NCBI GenBank assembly: GCA_052389755.1
Contig: JBQTHP010000039.1
Coordinates: 1 to 34,138 of the forward strand
Reading direction: 5' to 3'
DNA from: JBQTHP01 sp052389755
GTDB taxonomy: Bacteria; Pseudomonadota; Gammaproteobacteria; Steroidobacterales; Steroidobacteraceae
Length of the DNA stretch: 34,138 bases
In this document: piece by piece, positions 1 through 8,039 of the stretch
How positions within the stretch are numbered: position 1 is the first letter of the stretch
How the letters are laid out: the number at the start of each line of letters is the position of its first letter
Notes under the pieces: model-generated
Told to the model about the DNA's origin: nothing
Database searches by the model: none
What the model saw: only the letters and a program-made list of their open reading frames with translations
Translations under genes and position numbers: made by a program

Positions 1-246
1 ATCTCTCTGGCCCTGCTGCTCGAGCTGTCGGTGGCGCTCGATCGCATCGACCGGCTCGAAAGAGTGCTCGCCGAGCGCACAGGCCTGCCGCTGCAGGACC
101 TGCGTGCCACGGACTATGCTCAGGGCGCCGCAGCCGAAGAACGCAGCGATGCGACGAACGCACTGATCGCGCGGGTGCTGCGGATCAGGCTGGATCCGCG
201 TGCGACCCAAGGGCCTCCTCGAGGCGGTGCTCCCACCCGCGAATGA
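1..246 (+). CDS. 3' end of an unrecognised gene (partial)
   Basis: The frame is open from the first base of the window and stops at 246, so the true start lies to the left. The visible 81 residues are helical and charged, with an N-terminal leucine-rich stretch (SLALLLELSVALDRIDRLE) and an arginine-rich tail ending GGAPTRE. I do not recognise the family. The last 105 bases of the frame lie inside a 114-bp sequence that occurs again at 6520-6633, so the C-terminus may have been replaced by or shared with a mobile or duplicated segment. The frame is plausible from its continuous opening and codon bias, but with no start visible it could also be a long non-coding frame. Confidence 0.45.
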   Translation: MSLALLLELSVALDRIDRLERVLAERTGLPLQDLRATDYAQGAAAEERSDATNALIARVLRIRLDPRATQGPPRGGAPTRE

Positions 247-255
247 CCGGCGATC
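142..255 (+). repeat. 114-bp direct repeat, copy 1
   Basis: Bases 142-255 match 6520-6633 in the same orientation, with only three substitutions that I count by eye (near 218, 224 and 228) and no gaps. Similarity stops abruptly on both sides. The two copies bracket 6.26 kb holding the MarR gene, the TonB receptor, both amidohydrolases and the DUF1929 remnant. Copy 1 covers the 3' end of the partial gene at the left edge. Confidence 0.92.
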
Positions 256-300
256 CCTGTTGGCGAGCTGCCAGGCGCGCGCCCGGACAGCGCGCGAGCC

Positions 301-774
301 TTACGAGCTCACGGAAACAGCGTCATCCGCGTGGTCGATGTTGCGCTCGATCCTGACCAGCACGCGCTTGACCGCCTGCAGGTCCCTCCTTGACAAGCCG
401 CGCAGCGCCAGCTTCTGGTGTCTCAACGCGGTCGGGACGATGGCTTCGAAGGTCGCGACCCCCTTGGCAGTCAGGGCGACTCTCCTGACACGCGTGTCGT
501 CCTGACCGGGGCTTCGCGTCACACGCCCCTCGCGCTCGAGCTGCGCGACGACTCGACTCACGGTGGGCTGCCCCATCAGCGTGCTGTCGACGATCTCGCC
601 AACGCTCAACGTCCCATACGCTCGCAGCACGCTCAGCACGCGCCAGCGCGCCGGATTCGTCTTCGTGACGCGTAGTCTCGCAAGCAACCGTGCATTGAGC
701 TTGTTGGTTACCTTGTACAGCAGGTAAGGCACATAGCCTTCGAGCCACCGATCTCCCTTGACCTGCCTGCTCAC
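301..774 (-). CDS. MarR-family transcriptional regulator
   Basis: This 157-residue protein has the length and layout of the MarR family: a helical N-terminus, then a winged helix-turn-helix at about residues 40-105. The segment GEIVDSTLMGQPTVSRVVAQ is the recognition region and the following wing carries RSPGQDDTRVRRVALT, including the conserved D-x-R. A helical dimerisation C-terminus follows. The start is GTG at 774; no better start exists nearby, although its AGGAG is only three bases away. The gene lies 33 bp downstream of the TonB receptor on the same strand, so the two are probably co-transcribed. MarR proteins usually respond to small phenolic or xenobiotic ligands, so this one may control the receptor and the divergent amidohydrolases. 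Family call firm, target inferred. Confidence 0.9.
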   Translation of the reverse strand: MSRQVKGDRWLEGYVPYLLYKVTNKLNARLLARLRVTKTNPARWRVLSVLRAYGTLSVGEIVDSTLMGQPTVSRVVAQLEREGRVTRSPGQDDTRVRRVALTAKGVATFEAIVPTALRHQKLALRGLSRRDLQAVKRVLVRIERNIDHADDAVSVSS

Positions 775-807
775 GTGCTCCTGGTGTGCGGGTGTCCGCA
801 GCGTCGG

Positions 808-3225
808 TCAGAAATTTTTCGTCAGATCGAGCCCGACGGTTCGCGGCCGATTCGTCCACTTGAACGTGAGGAGCGAGTCCTCGTCGCGAACGCGCAGATC
901 GCCCCGCTCGTCGAACACGTTCTCGACATAGAGCGTCAGGTTCAACCCCGTGTCGGAGCGATACACACCAGTACGCAGGTTCACGATGTCGTACGCGCTC
1001 TGCTCGCGATTAAAGCGCGAGGCTGTCTGCAGCTCCGAGTCGGACGACCCGCGGTACGCGTACTCGCCGCGCACGAACCCATCCCAGTTGTAGACGGGCA
1101 GTGCCCAGTCGTACTGCGCGGTGGCATTCGCCGTGAAGCCGGGGATGAACGGCAGCTCGTCTCCCTTGCGACCGGGCGCGACGACCTGAGCCGTGACCTG
1201 GTCTTCCGTCAGCTCTCGCTTCGGCAGCCAGCTCGCGCCCACGGTGAACGTTAGGGCGTCGGTCGGTCGCCCCTGCACCTCGAGCTCCAGGCCCTGGATT
1301 TCGGCTGCGCCGGCGTTGCCGAGAAATGCGAACGCTCCGGTCGGATCGCGGCCGGACACCTGAATGTCCTCCCACTCGATCAGGAACCCGGCCAGGTTCA
1401 CATACAGCCGGCCGTCCATGAAGCCCGTCTTGGTCGCGATCTCGTAGTTCCAGATGCTGTCGGATTCGAAGCCGAGCGGCACCGCTACGATGCCCTGCTG
1501 GTTCGTGCCGCCGAGCCTGTAGCCCTGCGACGCGAGCGCGTAGAGGACGACGCCGTCGGCCGGGCGGTAGGAGAGCTGGAACTTCGTGAGGACTTTGTCT
1601 TCCTTGAACTGGCGAGGATCGGCGGGGGGCAGCGGCGCGAAGTTGAACAATGCGAACGGAAAAGTGGTGAGACCGAAATCGCTCTGCTTTGCCTCGAACC
1701 AGCGCACTCCCGCGAGGACCTCGAGCTTCTCGGCGAACGTGTACGACACCTCGCCGAACACCGCGCTCTCTTCGATGTTGCGATCGTTCTCACGCGCGGT
1801 GACGCACGGATTGCACCCCGGGATGCCGGTGCCCGGAATGGGCCCGATGTAACCGGTCGCCGGCTGCGTCGGCGCCGCCGGGAGGCCGGTGGCCGGGTTT
1901 ACGGCAGGCACGTAGCTCACGAAGCCGGACTCGCGCTCCCGATAGAAAACTCCGCCCAGCCACTGCAGCGGTGAGCCGGGCTTCGAATTCAGCCGCAGCT
2001 CGAACGCCTTCTGGTTGATGTCCTGCGTCTGGTCGGTCAACGCCGGGTAGAAATCGGGGCGAGACGCCGGCGGATCCCCCGGCTGCGTCGGCGTCGGGCG
2101 CACGCCCAGGCGCAGCAGCACCCATGTCGAATCGCGCTTGAAGCCAAAATCGCGGTCGTAGAGCGACCCCGTCGCCACGAGCGATGCCCAATTCATGTCC
2201 CAGTTCATCGTGAGGCTGTAGAGGCGCTGATCGTCGGGAACGCCGCTGTACACGTAGTCACCCACCTGCAGGTCGCCGGTCTCGAAGAACGCAATCCGGC
2301 GGATGTCCGTCAGCGGAGTCAGATTGTTGGCTCGGAAATCCGGATTGCTCGGATCGATGGAGAACGAGTCGTTCGGGTTGTAGCGACCGGACCCGCCGTT
2401 GTCGCGGTTCTCCGCCCATGCCAGGGCATCGAACGTCAGGCTCTCGGTCGGCCGGAAGCGCATGGCGAGGCGTGCGCCGATGGTCTCCGTCCAATTGATG
2501 TCTTCCCTGTCGAGACGGACGTTGTCGATGAATCCGGCCTCGCGGTCGTAATATGCGACGGCGCGCGCTGCCAGCCGATCCGCCGCGAGGGGCACGTTGA
2601 TCATTCCGTACGCGCTGCCGCCATCGTCACCCTGGCTCACGTTGTGCACGCCCAGCTTCACCTGGCTTTCCAGGTCATCCATCTCGGGCTTCTTCAGAAT
2701 GAAGCGAACCGTGCCCGCCTGCGAATTCGCTCCGAAGGTGGTGCCTTGCGGACCCTTCAGGACCTCGACGCGGTCGATGTCGAACAGCTTGAGGTCGGTG
2801 GTCTGCGAACCGCTGTCGCCGCTCGCGCTCTGCACGCCCGGCACCGGCACCTCGTCGTAATAGACCGCCACCTGCTCCTGGCCTGCCGAGCGAACGCCGC
2901 GGATGACGTAGCGCTTCTGGCCAGCGCCTTCGTCGGAGAACGTGAGGCCGGGGACCTGGTATGCAAACTCGTCGAAGTTGACGGCGCCAAGCGCAGCGAG
3001 CTGGTCGCCGCTTATCGCGGTGATGGTCGCGGGCACGTCCTGAAGCAGCTCTTCGCCGCGCTTGCGCGCCGTAACGACGATCTCCTCCAGGCCGGCGCCT
3101 CGGGTTTCGGGCGCATCGGACGTTTGGGCTGCCGCGACACCGCCGGTAAGGTGCGCCGCGATCGCCGCCAGCAACGCGCCGAGGCTTCGCGTAGATACGA
3201 CGCGACTACTGCTCTCGTCTGTCAT
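808..3225 (-). CDS. TonB-dependent outer-membrane receptor
   Basis: The 805-residue protein begins with a signal peptide ending near GGVAAAQ. A TonB-box-like LEEIVVTARKRGEELLQDVP leads into the plug domain, with the typical sequences RYVIRGVRSAGQEQVAVYYD and DRVEVLKGPQGTTFG at roughly residues 105-165. A long beta-barrel follows, ending in the terminal strand WTNRPRTVGLDLTKNF with its C-terminal Phe. It should import a substrate across the outer membrane using TonB/ExbBD energy. The start ATG at 3225 has a strong GGGGGGAAG ribosome site. It is divergent from two exported amidohydrolases and shares its transcript with a MarR gene, suggesting uptake of the compound those enzymes hydrolyse. The substrate cannot be read from sequence. 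Confidence 0.95.
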   Translation of the reverse strand: MTDESSSRVVSTRSLGALLAAIAAHLTGGVAAAQTSDAPETRGAGLEEIVVTARKRGEELLQDVPATITAISGDQLAALGAVNFDEFAYQVPGLTFSDEGAGQKRYVIRGVRSAGQEQVAVYYDEVPVPGVQSASGDSGSQTTDLKLFDIDRVEVLKGPQGTTFGANSQAGTVRFILKKPEMDDLESQVKLGVHNVSQGDDGGSAYGMINVPLAADRLAARAVAYYDREAGFIDNVRLDREDINWTETIGARLAMRFRPTESLTFDALAWAENRDNGGSGRYNPNDSFSIDPSNPDFRANNLTPLTDIRRIAFFETGDLQVGDYVYSGVPDDQRLYSLTMNWDMNWASLVATGSLYDRDFGFKRDSTWVLLRLGVRPTPTQPGDPPASRPDFYPALTDQTQDINQKAFELRLNSKPGSPLQWLGGVFYRERESGFVSYVPAVNPATGLPAAPTQPATGYIGPIPGTGIPGCNPCVTARENDRNIEESAVFGEVSYTFAEKLEVLAGVRWFEAKQSDFGLTTFPFALFNFAPLPPADPRQFKEDKVLTKFQLSYRPADGVVLYALASQGYRLGGTNQQGIVAVPLGFESDSIWNYEIATKTGFMDGRLYVNLAGFLIEWEDIQVSGRDPTGAFAFLGNAGAAEIQGLELEVQGRPTDALTFTVGASWLPKRELTEDQVTAQVVAPGRKGDELPFIPGFTANATAQYDWALPVYNWDGFVRGEYAYRGSSDSELQTASRFNREQSAYDIVNLRTGVYRSDTGLNLTLYVENVFDERGDLRVRDEDSLLTFKWTNRPRTVGLDLTKNF

Positions 3226-3317
3226 GACTTCCCCCCGTTGACTGCGCAGCGCCAGCGCGACCTATGCGCTTTCATATATATTCCGTTTCGCCGGCACGCG
3301 TCAATCGCAGCGAACCC

Positions 3318-3326
3318 AAGGGGGAG
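3318..3326 (+). promoter_or_regulatory. Ribosome binding site deciding a TTG start
   Basis: AAGGGGGAG lies 6 bases before TTG at 3333. The upstream in-frame ATG at 3264 has no comparable site and would add 23 residues before the signal peptide, so TTG is the better start of the first amidohydrolase. Confidence 0.7.
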
Positions 3327-3332
3327 CCGCCT

Positions 3333-4649
3333 TTGAGAACGATCCATTTCTTTTCCGCACTCGCGCTGATCGCCTGGGCGGCGTCGGTCGATGCCGAGAC
3401 GACCGTCGTTCACGCCGGACAGCTGCTGGCGGTTCCCGGCCAGCGCCCGCTGGTCCCTGGGACTCTCGTGATCGTGGATGGGACGGTTCGCGACGTCCGG
3501 CCCGGCAAGGTGGGTCTACCCGAGCTGGGTCTTTCGTCCGAGGCTGCCCGAGTCATCGATCTGTCGCGCTCGTTCGTGATGCCGGGCTTCATCGACCTGC
3601 ACGTTCATCTCACGAGCGCTCCCGGGGATCGTCAGCTCGCAGCGGTGACCAGGTCGGATGCCTACTTCGCACTGTTGGCCGCCGACAATGCCCGCAAGAC
3701 GCTGATGGTTGGCTTTACCACGGTGCGGGATCTCGGGTCCCGCGGTAATGCGGTATTCGCCCTGCGCGATGCGATTCGCAGCGGCCTCGTGCCCGGCCCG
3801 AAGATCATCGCGTCGGGCGCTCCCATCACGCCGAGCGGCGGTCACGGCGACATTCACGGCTACCGTGAGGAGGTGTTGAGAGCGCTGCCCGCCGCGGGCG
3901 TGTGCGACGGCCCTGATGACTGCAGGCGCGCCGTGCGTGAAGCCGTGAAACGAGGTGCCGACGTGATCAAGGTGACCGCCACGGGCGGCGTCCTGTCGAA
4001 CGTCAGCGCCGGCACGGGTCAGCAGTTCACGGACGGCGAGCTGAAGGCCATCGCGGAAACGGCTCACGCGCTCGGCCGCAAGGTGACGGCCCATGCGCAC
4101 GCCAAGGCCGGGATCGACGCCGCGCTGCGCGCCGGATTCGACTCGATCGAGCATTCGATGTGGGCGGACAAGGACACCATGCGTCTCTTCAAGAAGAGCG
4201 GCGCCTGGCTGATCCCGACCGTCTATCCGATCACCTATGTCGGGGATACGCGCGAGAAACTGCTGCGAGGGCCGTACAAGGACTCGCCATCGGCGATTCT
4301 CGAGAAGCTGCTCGAGCTCGGCCGGCAGCCGAAGGAGATGACGCGCATGGCACATCGCATGGGCGTCAACATCGCGCTCGGCACGGACTCCGGTGTGTCG
4401 CCGAACGGCGAGAACGCGAACGAGTTCATCGAGTACGTCGGCATCGGCATGACTCCAATGCAGTCGCTCGTCGCGGGCACCGTCGACGCTGCGCGCGCAG
4501 GCGGCCTCGAGAACGTGGGGCAGCTCACGCAAGGCATGGCCGCCGACCTCGTAGCCATCCCGCGGAGCCCGCTCGAAGACATTCGGGCGGTGCTCGAGGT
4601 GAGCTTCGTCATGCGGGACGGCGTGGTCTTCAAGGACCTTCGCCCATGA
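3333..4649 (+). CDS. Exported amidohydrolase (PF01979, imidazolonepropionase/prolidase-like)
   Basis: From the TTG start the protein has 438 residues. It opens with a signal peptide (RTIHFFSALALIAWAASVDA) cleaved before about residue 22, so it probably works in the periplasm. All metal-site elements of the amidohydrolase superfamily are present: HVH at about 90-92 in GFIDLHVHL, a candidate carbamylated lysine in VIKVTATGG (about 213), His in VTAHAHAK (about 254-256), His in SIEHSMW (about 274) and Asp in ALGTDSG (about 352). This set fits the subgroup of binuclear-zinc dipeptidases and cyclic-amide hydrolases that cleave Xaa-Pro-type peptides or related amides. It overlaps the next amidohydrolase by 4 bp (ATGA), so translation is coupled. 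Substrate unknown. Confidence 0.93.
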   Translation: MRTIHFFSALALIAWAASVDAETTVVHAGQLLAVPGQRPLVPGTLVIVDGTVRDVRPGKVGLPELGLSSEAARVIDLSRSFVMPGFIDLHVHLTSAPGDRQLAAVTRSDAYFALLAADNARKTLMVGFTTVRDLGSRGNAVFALRDAIRSGLVPGPKIIASGAPITPSGGHGDIHGYREEVLRALPAAGVCDGPDDCRRAVREAVKRGADVIKVTATGGVLSNVSAGTGQQFTDGELKAIAETAHALGRKVTAHAHAKAGIDAALRAGFDSIEHSMWADKDTMRLFKKSGAWLIPTVYPITYVGDTREKLLRGPYKDSPSAILEKLLELGRQPKEMTRMAHRMGVNIALGTDSGVSPNGENANEFIEYVGIGMTPMQSLVAGTVDAARAGGLENVGQLTQGMAADLVAIPRSPLEDIRAVLEVSFVMRDGVVFKDLRP

Positions 4650-6010
4650 ATGCGTGGAGGCGTGCTGCCCTGCTGGTCGCCTTCGCGTCTGCGACGTTTA
4701 CCGCTCAGGCGGAGCGACTGATCATCGAAGGCGTGACGCTGATCGACGGCACCGGGCGTCCGGCGCGGCCGGGAATGACGATCGTCATCGAGGATGGCCG
4801 GTTCGCAACGGTGAGTGCCGAGCGCGAAGCGGGCTCGCCGGCGGGACGGCGCATCGATGGCCGGGGCAAGTATCTGATACCGGGACTGATGGACATGCAC
4901 GTCCATCTCCGCGGCGGCACCGAGATCACCAGGGACGGCCTGCGGAGAGTTGCGCTGAACCGCGAGGCCGGGGTCGCGGCGCTGCACAGCTATCTGTACA
5001 GCGGCGTCACGAGCATCTACGACGCCGGCAACGTGCCGGACTACATCTTCGAGCTGCGGGCGGCCGAGCGTAGCGGCAAGCTGCTGGCACCCCGCATCTT
5101 CGCGACGGGCGGCATCGTCACGTATCCCGGCAGCCATGGCAGCGGTCCTGGGTCGACGGACATCACGAGCTGGCCGGAGGCGATACGCGCGCTCGACGAG
5201 CACATCGCCCGCCAACCCGACGTCCTCAAGCTGGCCCTCGAGGAACGCGGCTGGGGTGCACGACCGATGATTCCTGTTCTCGATCCGTCGGTGCTCGAGA
5301 AGGTCGTCGAGTACTACAACGACCGCGGCATTCGGACGACGATACACATTTCGGGCGAAATGCGGGCCCGGCAGGCCATCTTCGCCGGCGTGGACGCTCT
5401 CGCGCATCCCGTCATTCAGGGTCCGGCGAGCGACGGCTTCGTGAAACTCATGGGCGCCAAGCGCACACTGATGATGACGACACTGACGATCGGGGAGAAC
5501 TACAGCCGGCTCGTCGAGCATCCGGAGTACCTCGACCAGGCGCTCTACCGGGCGTCATTCAGCGCCGCAGAGATCGCGAAGCTGAAATCCGATCAGCGCA
5601 AGGAGTGGCAGGACAGCCGCTGGACCTGGTGGATGAAGCTGATGACCCCGGTGGCTCAGGAGAACGTCCGCAGGTTCCACGAGGCAGGCGCCATCCTGGT
5701 GCTCGGAACCGACCAGACGATCGGCCCCGCGGTCCACCGTGAGATGGAGCTGCTCGCGGGCGCGGGCATTCCGCCCGCCGCGGTCATTCGCATCGCTACG
5801 CTGAACGCTGCGATGTTCCTCGGGCGCGAAAAAGATCTCGGGTCGATCGAGCCGGGCAAGCTCGCGGACGCAGTGCTGCTGCACGCCGATCCGACAGGCG
5901 ATATCGGCAACGCCAAGTCCATCGCTCTCGTCATCAAGCACGGGCGCATCGTCGACGAGAGCTTGCTGCGACTCGCCGGCGGCCACGTGGACCGCCGACC
6001 GATACCCTGA
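4646..6010 (+). CDS. Exported amidohydrolase, second of a coupled pair
   Basis: This 454-residue protein starts at ATG 4646, overlapping the stop of the preceding gene as ATGA. The signal peptide MNAWRRAALLVAFASATFTA ends at AQA near residue 22, suggesting periplasmic location. Metal ligands follow the same order as in its neighbour: HVH at about 85-87 (LMDMHVHL), Lys at about 195 (DVLKLALEE), His at about 234 (TTIHISGEM), His at about 254 (ALAHPV) and Asp in VLGTDQT. It differs from its neighbour by a long aromatic insert near residues 325-335 (WQDSRWTWWMKLM). The two are divergent paralogues. They may act in sequence on one substrate or as a heteromeric pair; this is inference. Confidence 0.93.
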   Translation: MNAWRRAALLVAFASATFTAQAERLIIEGVTLIDGTGRPARPGMTIVIEDGRFATVSAEREAGSPAGRRIDGRGKYLIPGLMDMHVHLRGGTEITRDGLRRVALNREAGVAALHSYLYSGVTSIYDAGNVPDYIFELRAAERSGKLLAPRIFATGGIVTYPGSHGSGPGSTDITSWPEAIRALDEHIARQPDVLKLALEERGWGARPMIPVLDPSVLEKVVEYYNDRGIRTTIHISGEMRARQAIFAGVDALAHPVIQGPASDGFVKLMGAKRTLMMTTLTIGENYSRLVEHPEYLDQALYRASFSAAEIAKLKSDQRKEWQDSRWTWWMKLMTPVAQENVRRFHEAGAILVLGTDQTIGPAVHREMELLAGAGIPPAAVIRIATLNAAMFLGREKDLGSIEPGKLADAVLLHADPTGDIGNAKSIALVIKHGRIVDESLLRLAGGHVDRRPIP

Positions 6011-6054
6011 GCCGCCATCGTCGCCGGTCGGAACGCGCCGTTCGCCCGCTGCGG

Positions 6055-6503
6055 AGAACCTTTTGGGTGCCGGTCGGGCAACTCTTCTTTCCGTCATACC
6101 TGTTCAACCAGGAAAATCGCCTGGGGAGATCTCCTACCGCGGGGACTTCGACATCACCATCGCGGGGGATCCGCACCGGATTGCTTCGGTCGTGATGCTT
6201 CGCAGCGACCATGACACCCACAGCCTGACCACCGGTGACCGCTACGTGAAGCTGGCGTTCCGACGGAAGGGCGACCGGGATGACGACGACCGTGGCGATG
6301 ACCGGCACGACGGCCACGGACGCCATGGCCACAGAGACCACGACAGCAGAGGCACCCATGAGCTGCGGGTGACGGCTCCCAACGTGCCGGCTCAGGCGAT
6401 CCCGGGGATCTACATGCTCTTTGTCGTCGACCAGAAGGGCGTGCCGAGCGTGGGCAGGAAACTTGTAGTCAAGGCGGAGAGGCGGGGAAAGCGAGAAGAC
6501 TGA
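6055..6503 (+). pseudogene. DUF1929 (galactose-oxidase-type C-terminal) remnant
   Basis: The longest frame (6063-6503) reads ISYRGDFDI, then VVMLRSDHDTHSLTTGDRYV, then NVPAQAIPGIYMLFVVDQKG and VPSVG. This is the order of conserved blocks in the DUF1929 E-set domain that closes galactose-oxidase and glyoxal-oxidase-like proteins. The block that should come just before it, a PPYLFN-like strand, is present as FFPSYLFN but in another frame (6082-6108), so a frameshift separates the two. No propeller domain is found upstream; the amidohydrolase ends only 45 bp away. It is therefore a truncated, frameshifted remnant. An unusual Asp/His-rich loop replaces the normal short turn between the THSLTTGDRYV and ELRVTAPN strands. 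Confidence 0.72.
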
Positions 6504-6519
6504 AGAGACAGACACAAGG

Positions 6520-6633
6520 CGCAGCGATGCGACGAACGCACTGATCGCGCGGGTGCTGCGGATCAGGCTGGATCCGCGTGCGACCCAAGGGCCTCGTCGA
6601 GACGGCGCTCCCACCCGCGAATGACCGGCGATC
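6520..6633 (+). repeat. 114-bp direct repeat, copy 2
   Basis: This is the second copy of the sequence at 142-255 (111 of 114 positions identical by eye). It starts 17 bp after the DUF1929 remnant and ends 42 bp before an ISCR-like oriIS sequence at 6676. The reading frame of copy 1 stays open through it to the equivalent stop codon, but there is no upstream gene body here. Confidence 0.92.
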
Positions 6634-6675
6634 GCGGGTCGAGCCAGTCGCTGACGAGGACGCGTCGAAAATAGG

Positions 6676-6694
6676 CCGTTTGAATTTCCTAGCC
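6676..6694 (+). mobile_element. oriIS-like end of an ISCR/IS91-type element
   Basis: CCGTTTGAATTTCCTAGCC matches 16 of 19 positions of the sequence at 9205-9223, which follows an IS91-family transposase remnant. Both resemble the ISCR oriIS consensus as I recall it (GCGTTTGAACTTCCTATACC). The flanks also share AGCCA...TGA-GAGGACG-type bases about 30-40 bp upstream. No transposase lies beside this copy. It sits just upstream of the VapBC promoter. Confidence 0.5.
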
Positions 6695-6699
6695 GTGTC

Positions 6700-6728
6700 T
6701 TGCTTTTATCTACTATTTGTCTTACATT
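6700..6728 (+). promoter_or_regulatory. Candidate vapBC promoter
   Basis: TTGCTT at 6700-6705 and TACATT at 6723-6728 are separated by 17 bp. With the antitoxin ATG at 6736 the message would have a very short or absent leader. The AT-rich stretch contrasts with its GC-rich surroundings. Confidence 0.4.
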
Positions 6729-6735
6729 GCGCCGC

Positions 6736-6984
6736 ATGCAGACTGAAACCCTTTCGTTGCGCATTTCGAAGGCCGAAAGCCGGGCACTGCGGAAACAAGC
6801 CCGTCGTGAAGGCATTTCCCAAGGCAGCCTGGTGCGGCGCGCCCTGCGCGCGTACGGCGTGACTCCTGAGCCAGAGCCGACGAAATCAGGTTATGACGTG
6901 ATCAAGCATCTACTGGGCAAGAAGCGCGGTGGGGCAAAAGATCTGTCCACGAATCCCAGGCATCTTGAAAACTACGGCCGGTGA
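6736..6984 (+). CDS. vapB: VapB-type ribbon-helix-helix antitoxin
   Basis: The 82-residue protein starts with MQTETLSLRISKAESRALRK, a short beta strand followed by helices typical of CopG/RHH antitoxins, where the ETLSLRIS strand would insert in the DNA major groove. The second helix is QGSLVRRALRAYG. The C-terminal half (KHLLGKKRGGAKDLSTNPRH) is disordered-looking, as expected for the toxin-binding tail. It overlaps the PIN-domain gene by 4 bp (GTGA), the classic antitoxin-toxin arrangement. It should neutralise the toxin and repress the operon. The operon sits directly behind an ISCR-like oriIS, so it probably arrived with mobile DNA. Confidence 0.85.
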   Translation: MQTETLSLRISKAESRALRKQARREGISQGSLVRRALRAYGVTPEPEPTKSGYDVIKHLLGKKRGGAKDLSTNPRHLENYGR

Positions 6985-7394
6985 AGCTCTGGCTGGTGGA
7001 TACCGGTCCGCTCGTTGCGCTGCTCGTGGGAGATGACACGCAACACGCCTGGTCCGTGGAACAATCGAAGGATGCTCCGGCCACGGTGCTGACCTGCGAT
7101 GCGGTGATCTCGGAAGTTCTCTTTCTCCTCAAGCGCGAAGGGCATGACACCGCTGATCTCTTCGCGCTCGTGGAGACGGGCTTTTTGCGAAGCGACTTCG
7201 ACTTTCACGCCGAGTATCGCCACATCCGCGACCTGATGCGGCGTTATCGCGAGCGACCGATCTCGTTCGCAGATGCATGCCTCGTGCGAATGGCTGAACT
7301 CCGGCCGGAGGCGAGCATATGGACGCTGGATCGCGATTTTCAGTTCTATCGCAAACACCGGCGGCAGACGCTATCGCTCATAACGCCGTGGTGA
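6981..7394 (+). CDS. vapC: VapC PIN-domain ribonuclease toxin
   Basis: This 137-residue PIN-domain protein has the acidic active-site set: Asp7 in LVDTGPLVAL, Glu45 in DAVISEVLFLL, Asp98 in ISFADACLVRMAE and Asp117/119 in TLDRDFQFYRK. VapC toxins are magnesium-dependent endoribonucleases, often cutting tRNA or the 23S sarcin-ricin loop. It begins at GTG 6981 inside the last codons of the antitoxin gene. Length and residues look intact, so the module could be active. The RNA target cannot be inferred. Confidence 0.9.
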   Translation: MKLWLVDTGPLVALLVGDDTQHAWSVEQSKDAPATVLTCDAVISEVLFLLKREGHDTADLFALVETGFLRSDFDFHAEYRHIRDLMRRYRERPISFADACLVRMAELRPEASIWTLDRDFQFYRKHRRQTLSLITPW

Positions 7395-7431
7395 TTCTCG
7401 ACGCCGCACGAAAGTGAAGGGCTTTTCGCCA

Positions 7432-8019
7432 TCAGCTGGCCCCCGCAAGGAGCATCAATCGACTGATGGTGATGACATGCAAGCGGGATCGACCCGATAA
7501 GTCCCATCGCCACCTTCTCATCAGGTAATTCAACATTGGCAGATCGAGGGCCGATAGATTCTTAGAGGTCAGCGCTGCTGGATCACCCTCCCCGTTGGCG
7601 TCTTCTGTATGTTTGCAAGAATCCCGTGAAATGCTTTCGTCCAGCGTAGCGACACTTGCGGCGCCCGAAAGACTTGCATGGCCAAATAGCAATCTGAATT
7701 TGTCGAGCTCTGACTGAGAAGCTGGCGGTCCGAGCAGATCGAGAATCGCCTTGCGCGAGAAGATGGCGTTCATGGCGTACCACGCTAAGTTGAAATGGAT
7801 GAGCTCCGTCACGCCGGAGTTCCGCTTGGTCGATCTGTTAATCCGCCGGCGGTATGTGATCGGTCTCATTGACGCCGCGCGTCGATTCCAATCAGAAGCG
7901 ATGCCAAAACCGATGAGTTGGTCGGATTCGAAGTGGGCGCGGCCGACGTAGCTCGGCTGTGTCGGAGCGAGGTGCTCGCGGCCAAGATTGTAGCGGACGG
8001 GGGTCCTTCCCCTCTGCTC
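7432..8019 (-). pseudogene. Unrecognised protein, apparently lacking its 5' end
   Basis: An ATG at 7869 would give 145 residues, but the same frame continues protein-like for 50 more codons, to a stop at 8020-8022. The upstream part reads YVGRAHFESDQLIGFGIASD, then TYRRRINR, and the downstream part reads ELIHFNLAWYAMNAIFSRKA with ILDLLGPP. The aromatic, helical FNLAWYAMNAIF segment recalls HEPN-like RNase or effector domains, but I cannot assign the family. No ATG, GTG or TTG gives a convincing start for the extended frame, so the gene is probably 5'-truncated. It converges on VapC, with 37 bp between. The lower, more varied GC content suggests foreign origin. Confidence 0.45.
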
Positions 8020-8039
8020 TCAAAGGAGAGGAGTTATCA

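Noticed and set aside
3264..3332. ATG 3264 as start of the first amidohydrolase
   Set aside because: The added 23 residues precede the signal peptide, overlap the promoter region and lack a ribosome site; TTG 3333 has AAGGGGGAG.
4235..5521. 428-residue minus-strand frame under the amidohydrolases
   Set aside because: It is a shadow of high-GC coding sequence; the plus strand carries full metal-site motifs and signal peptides.
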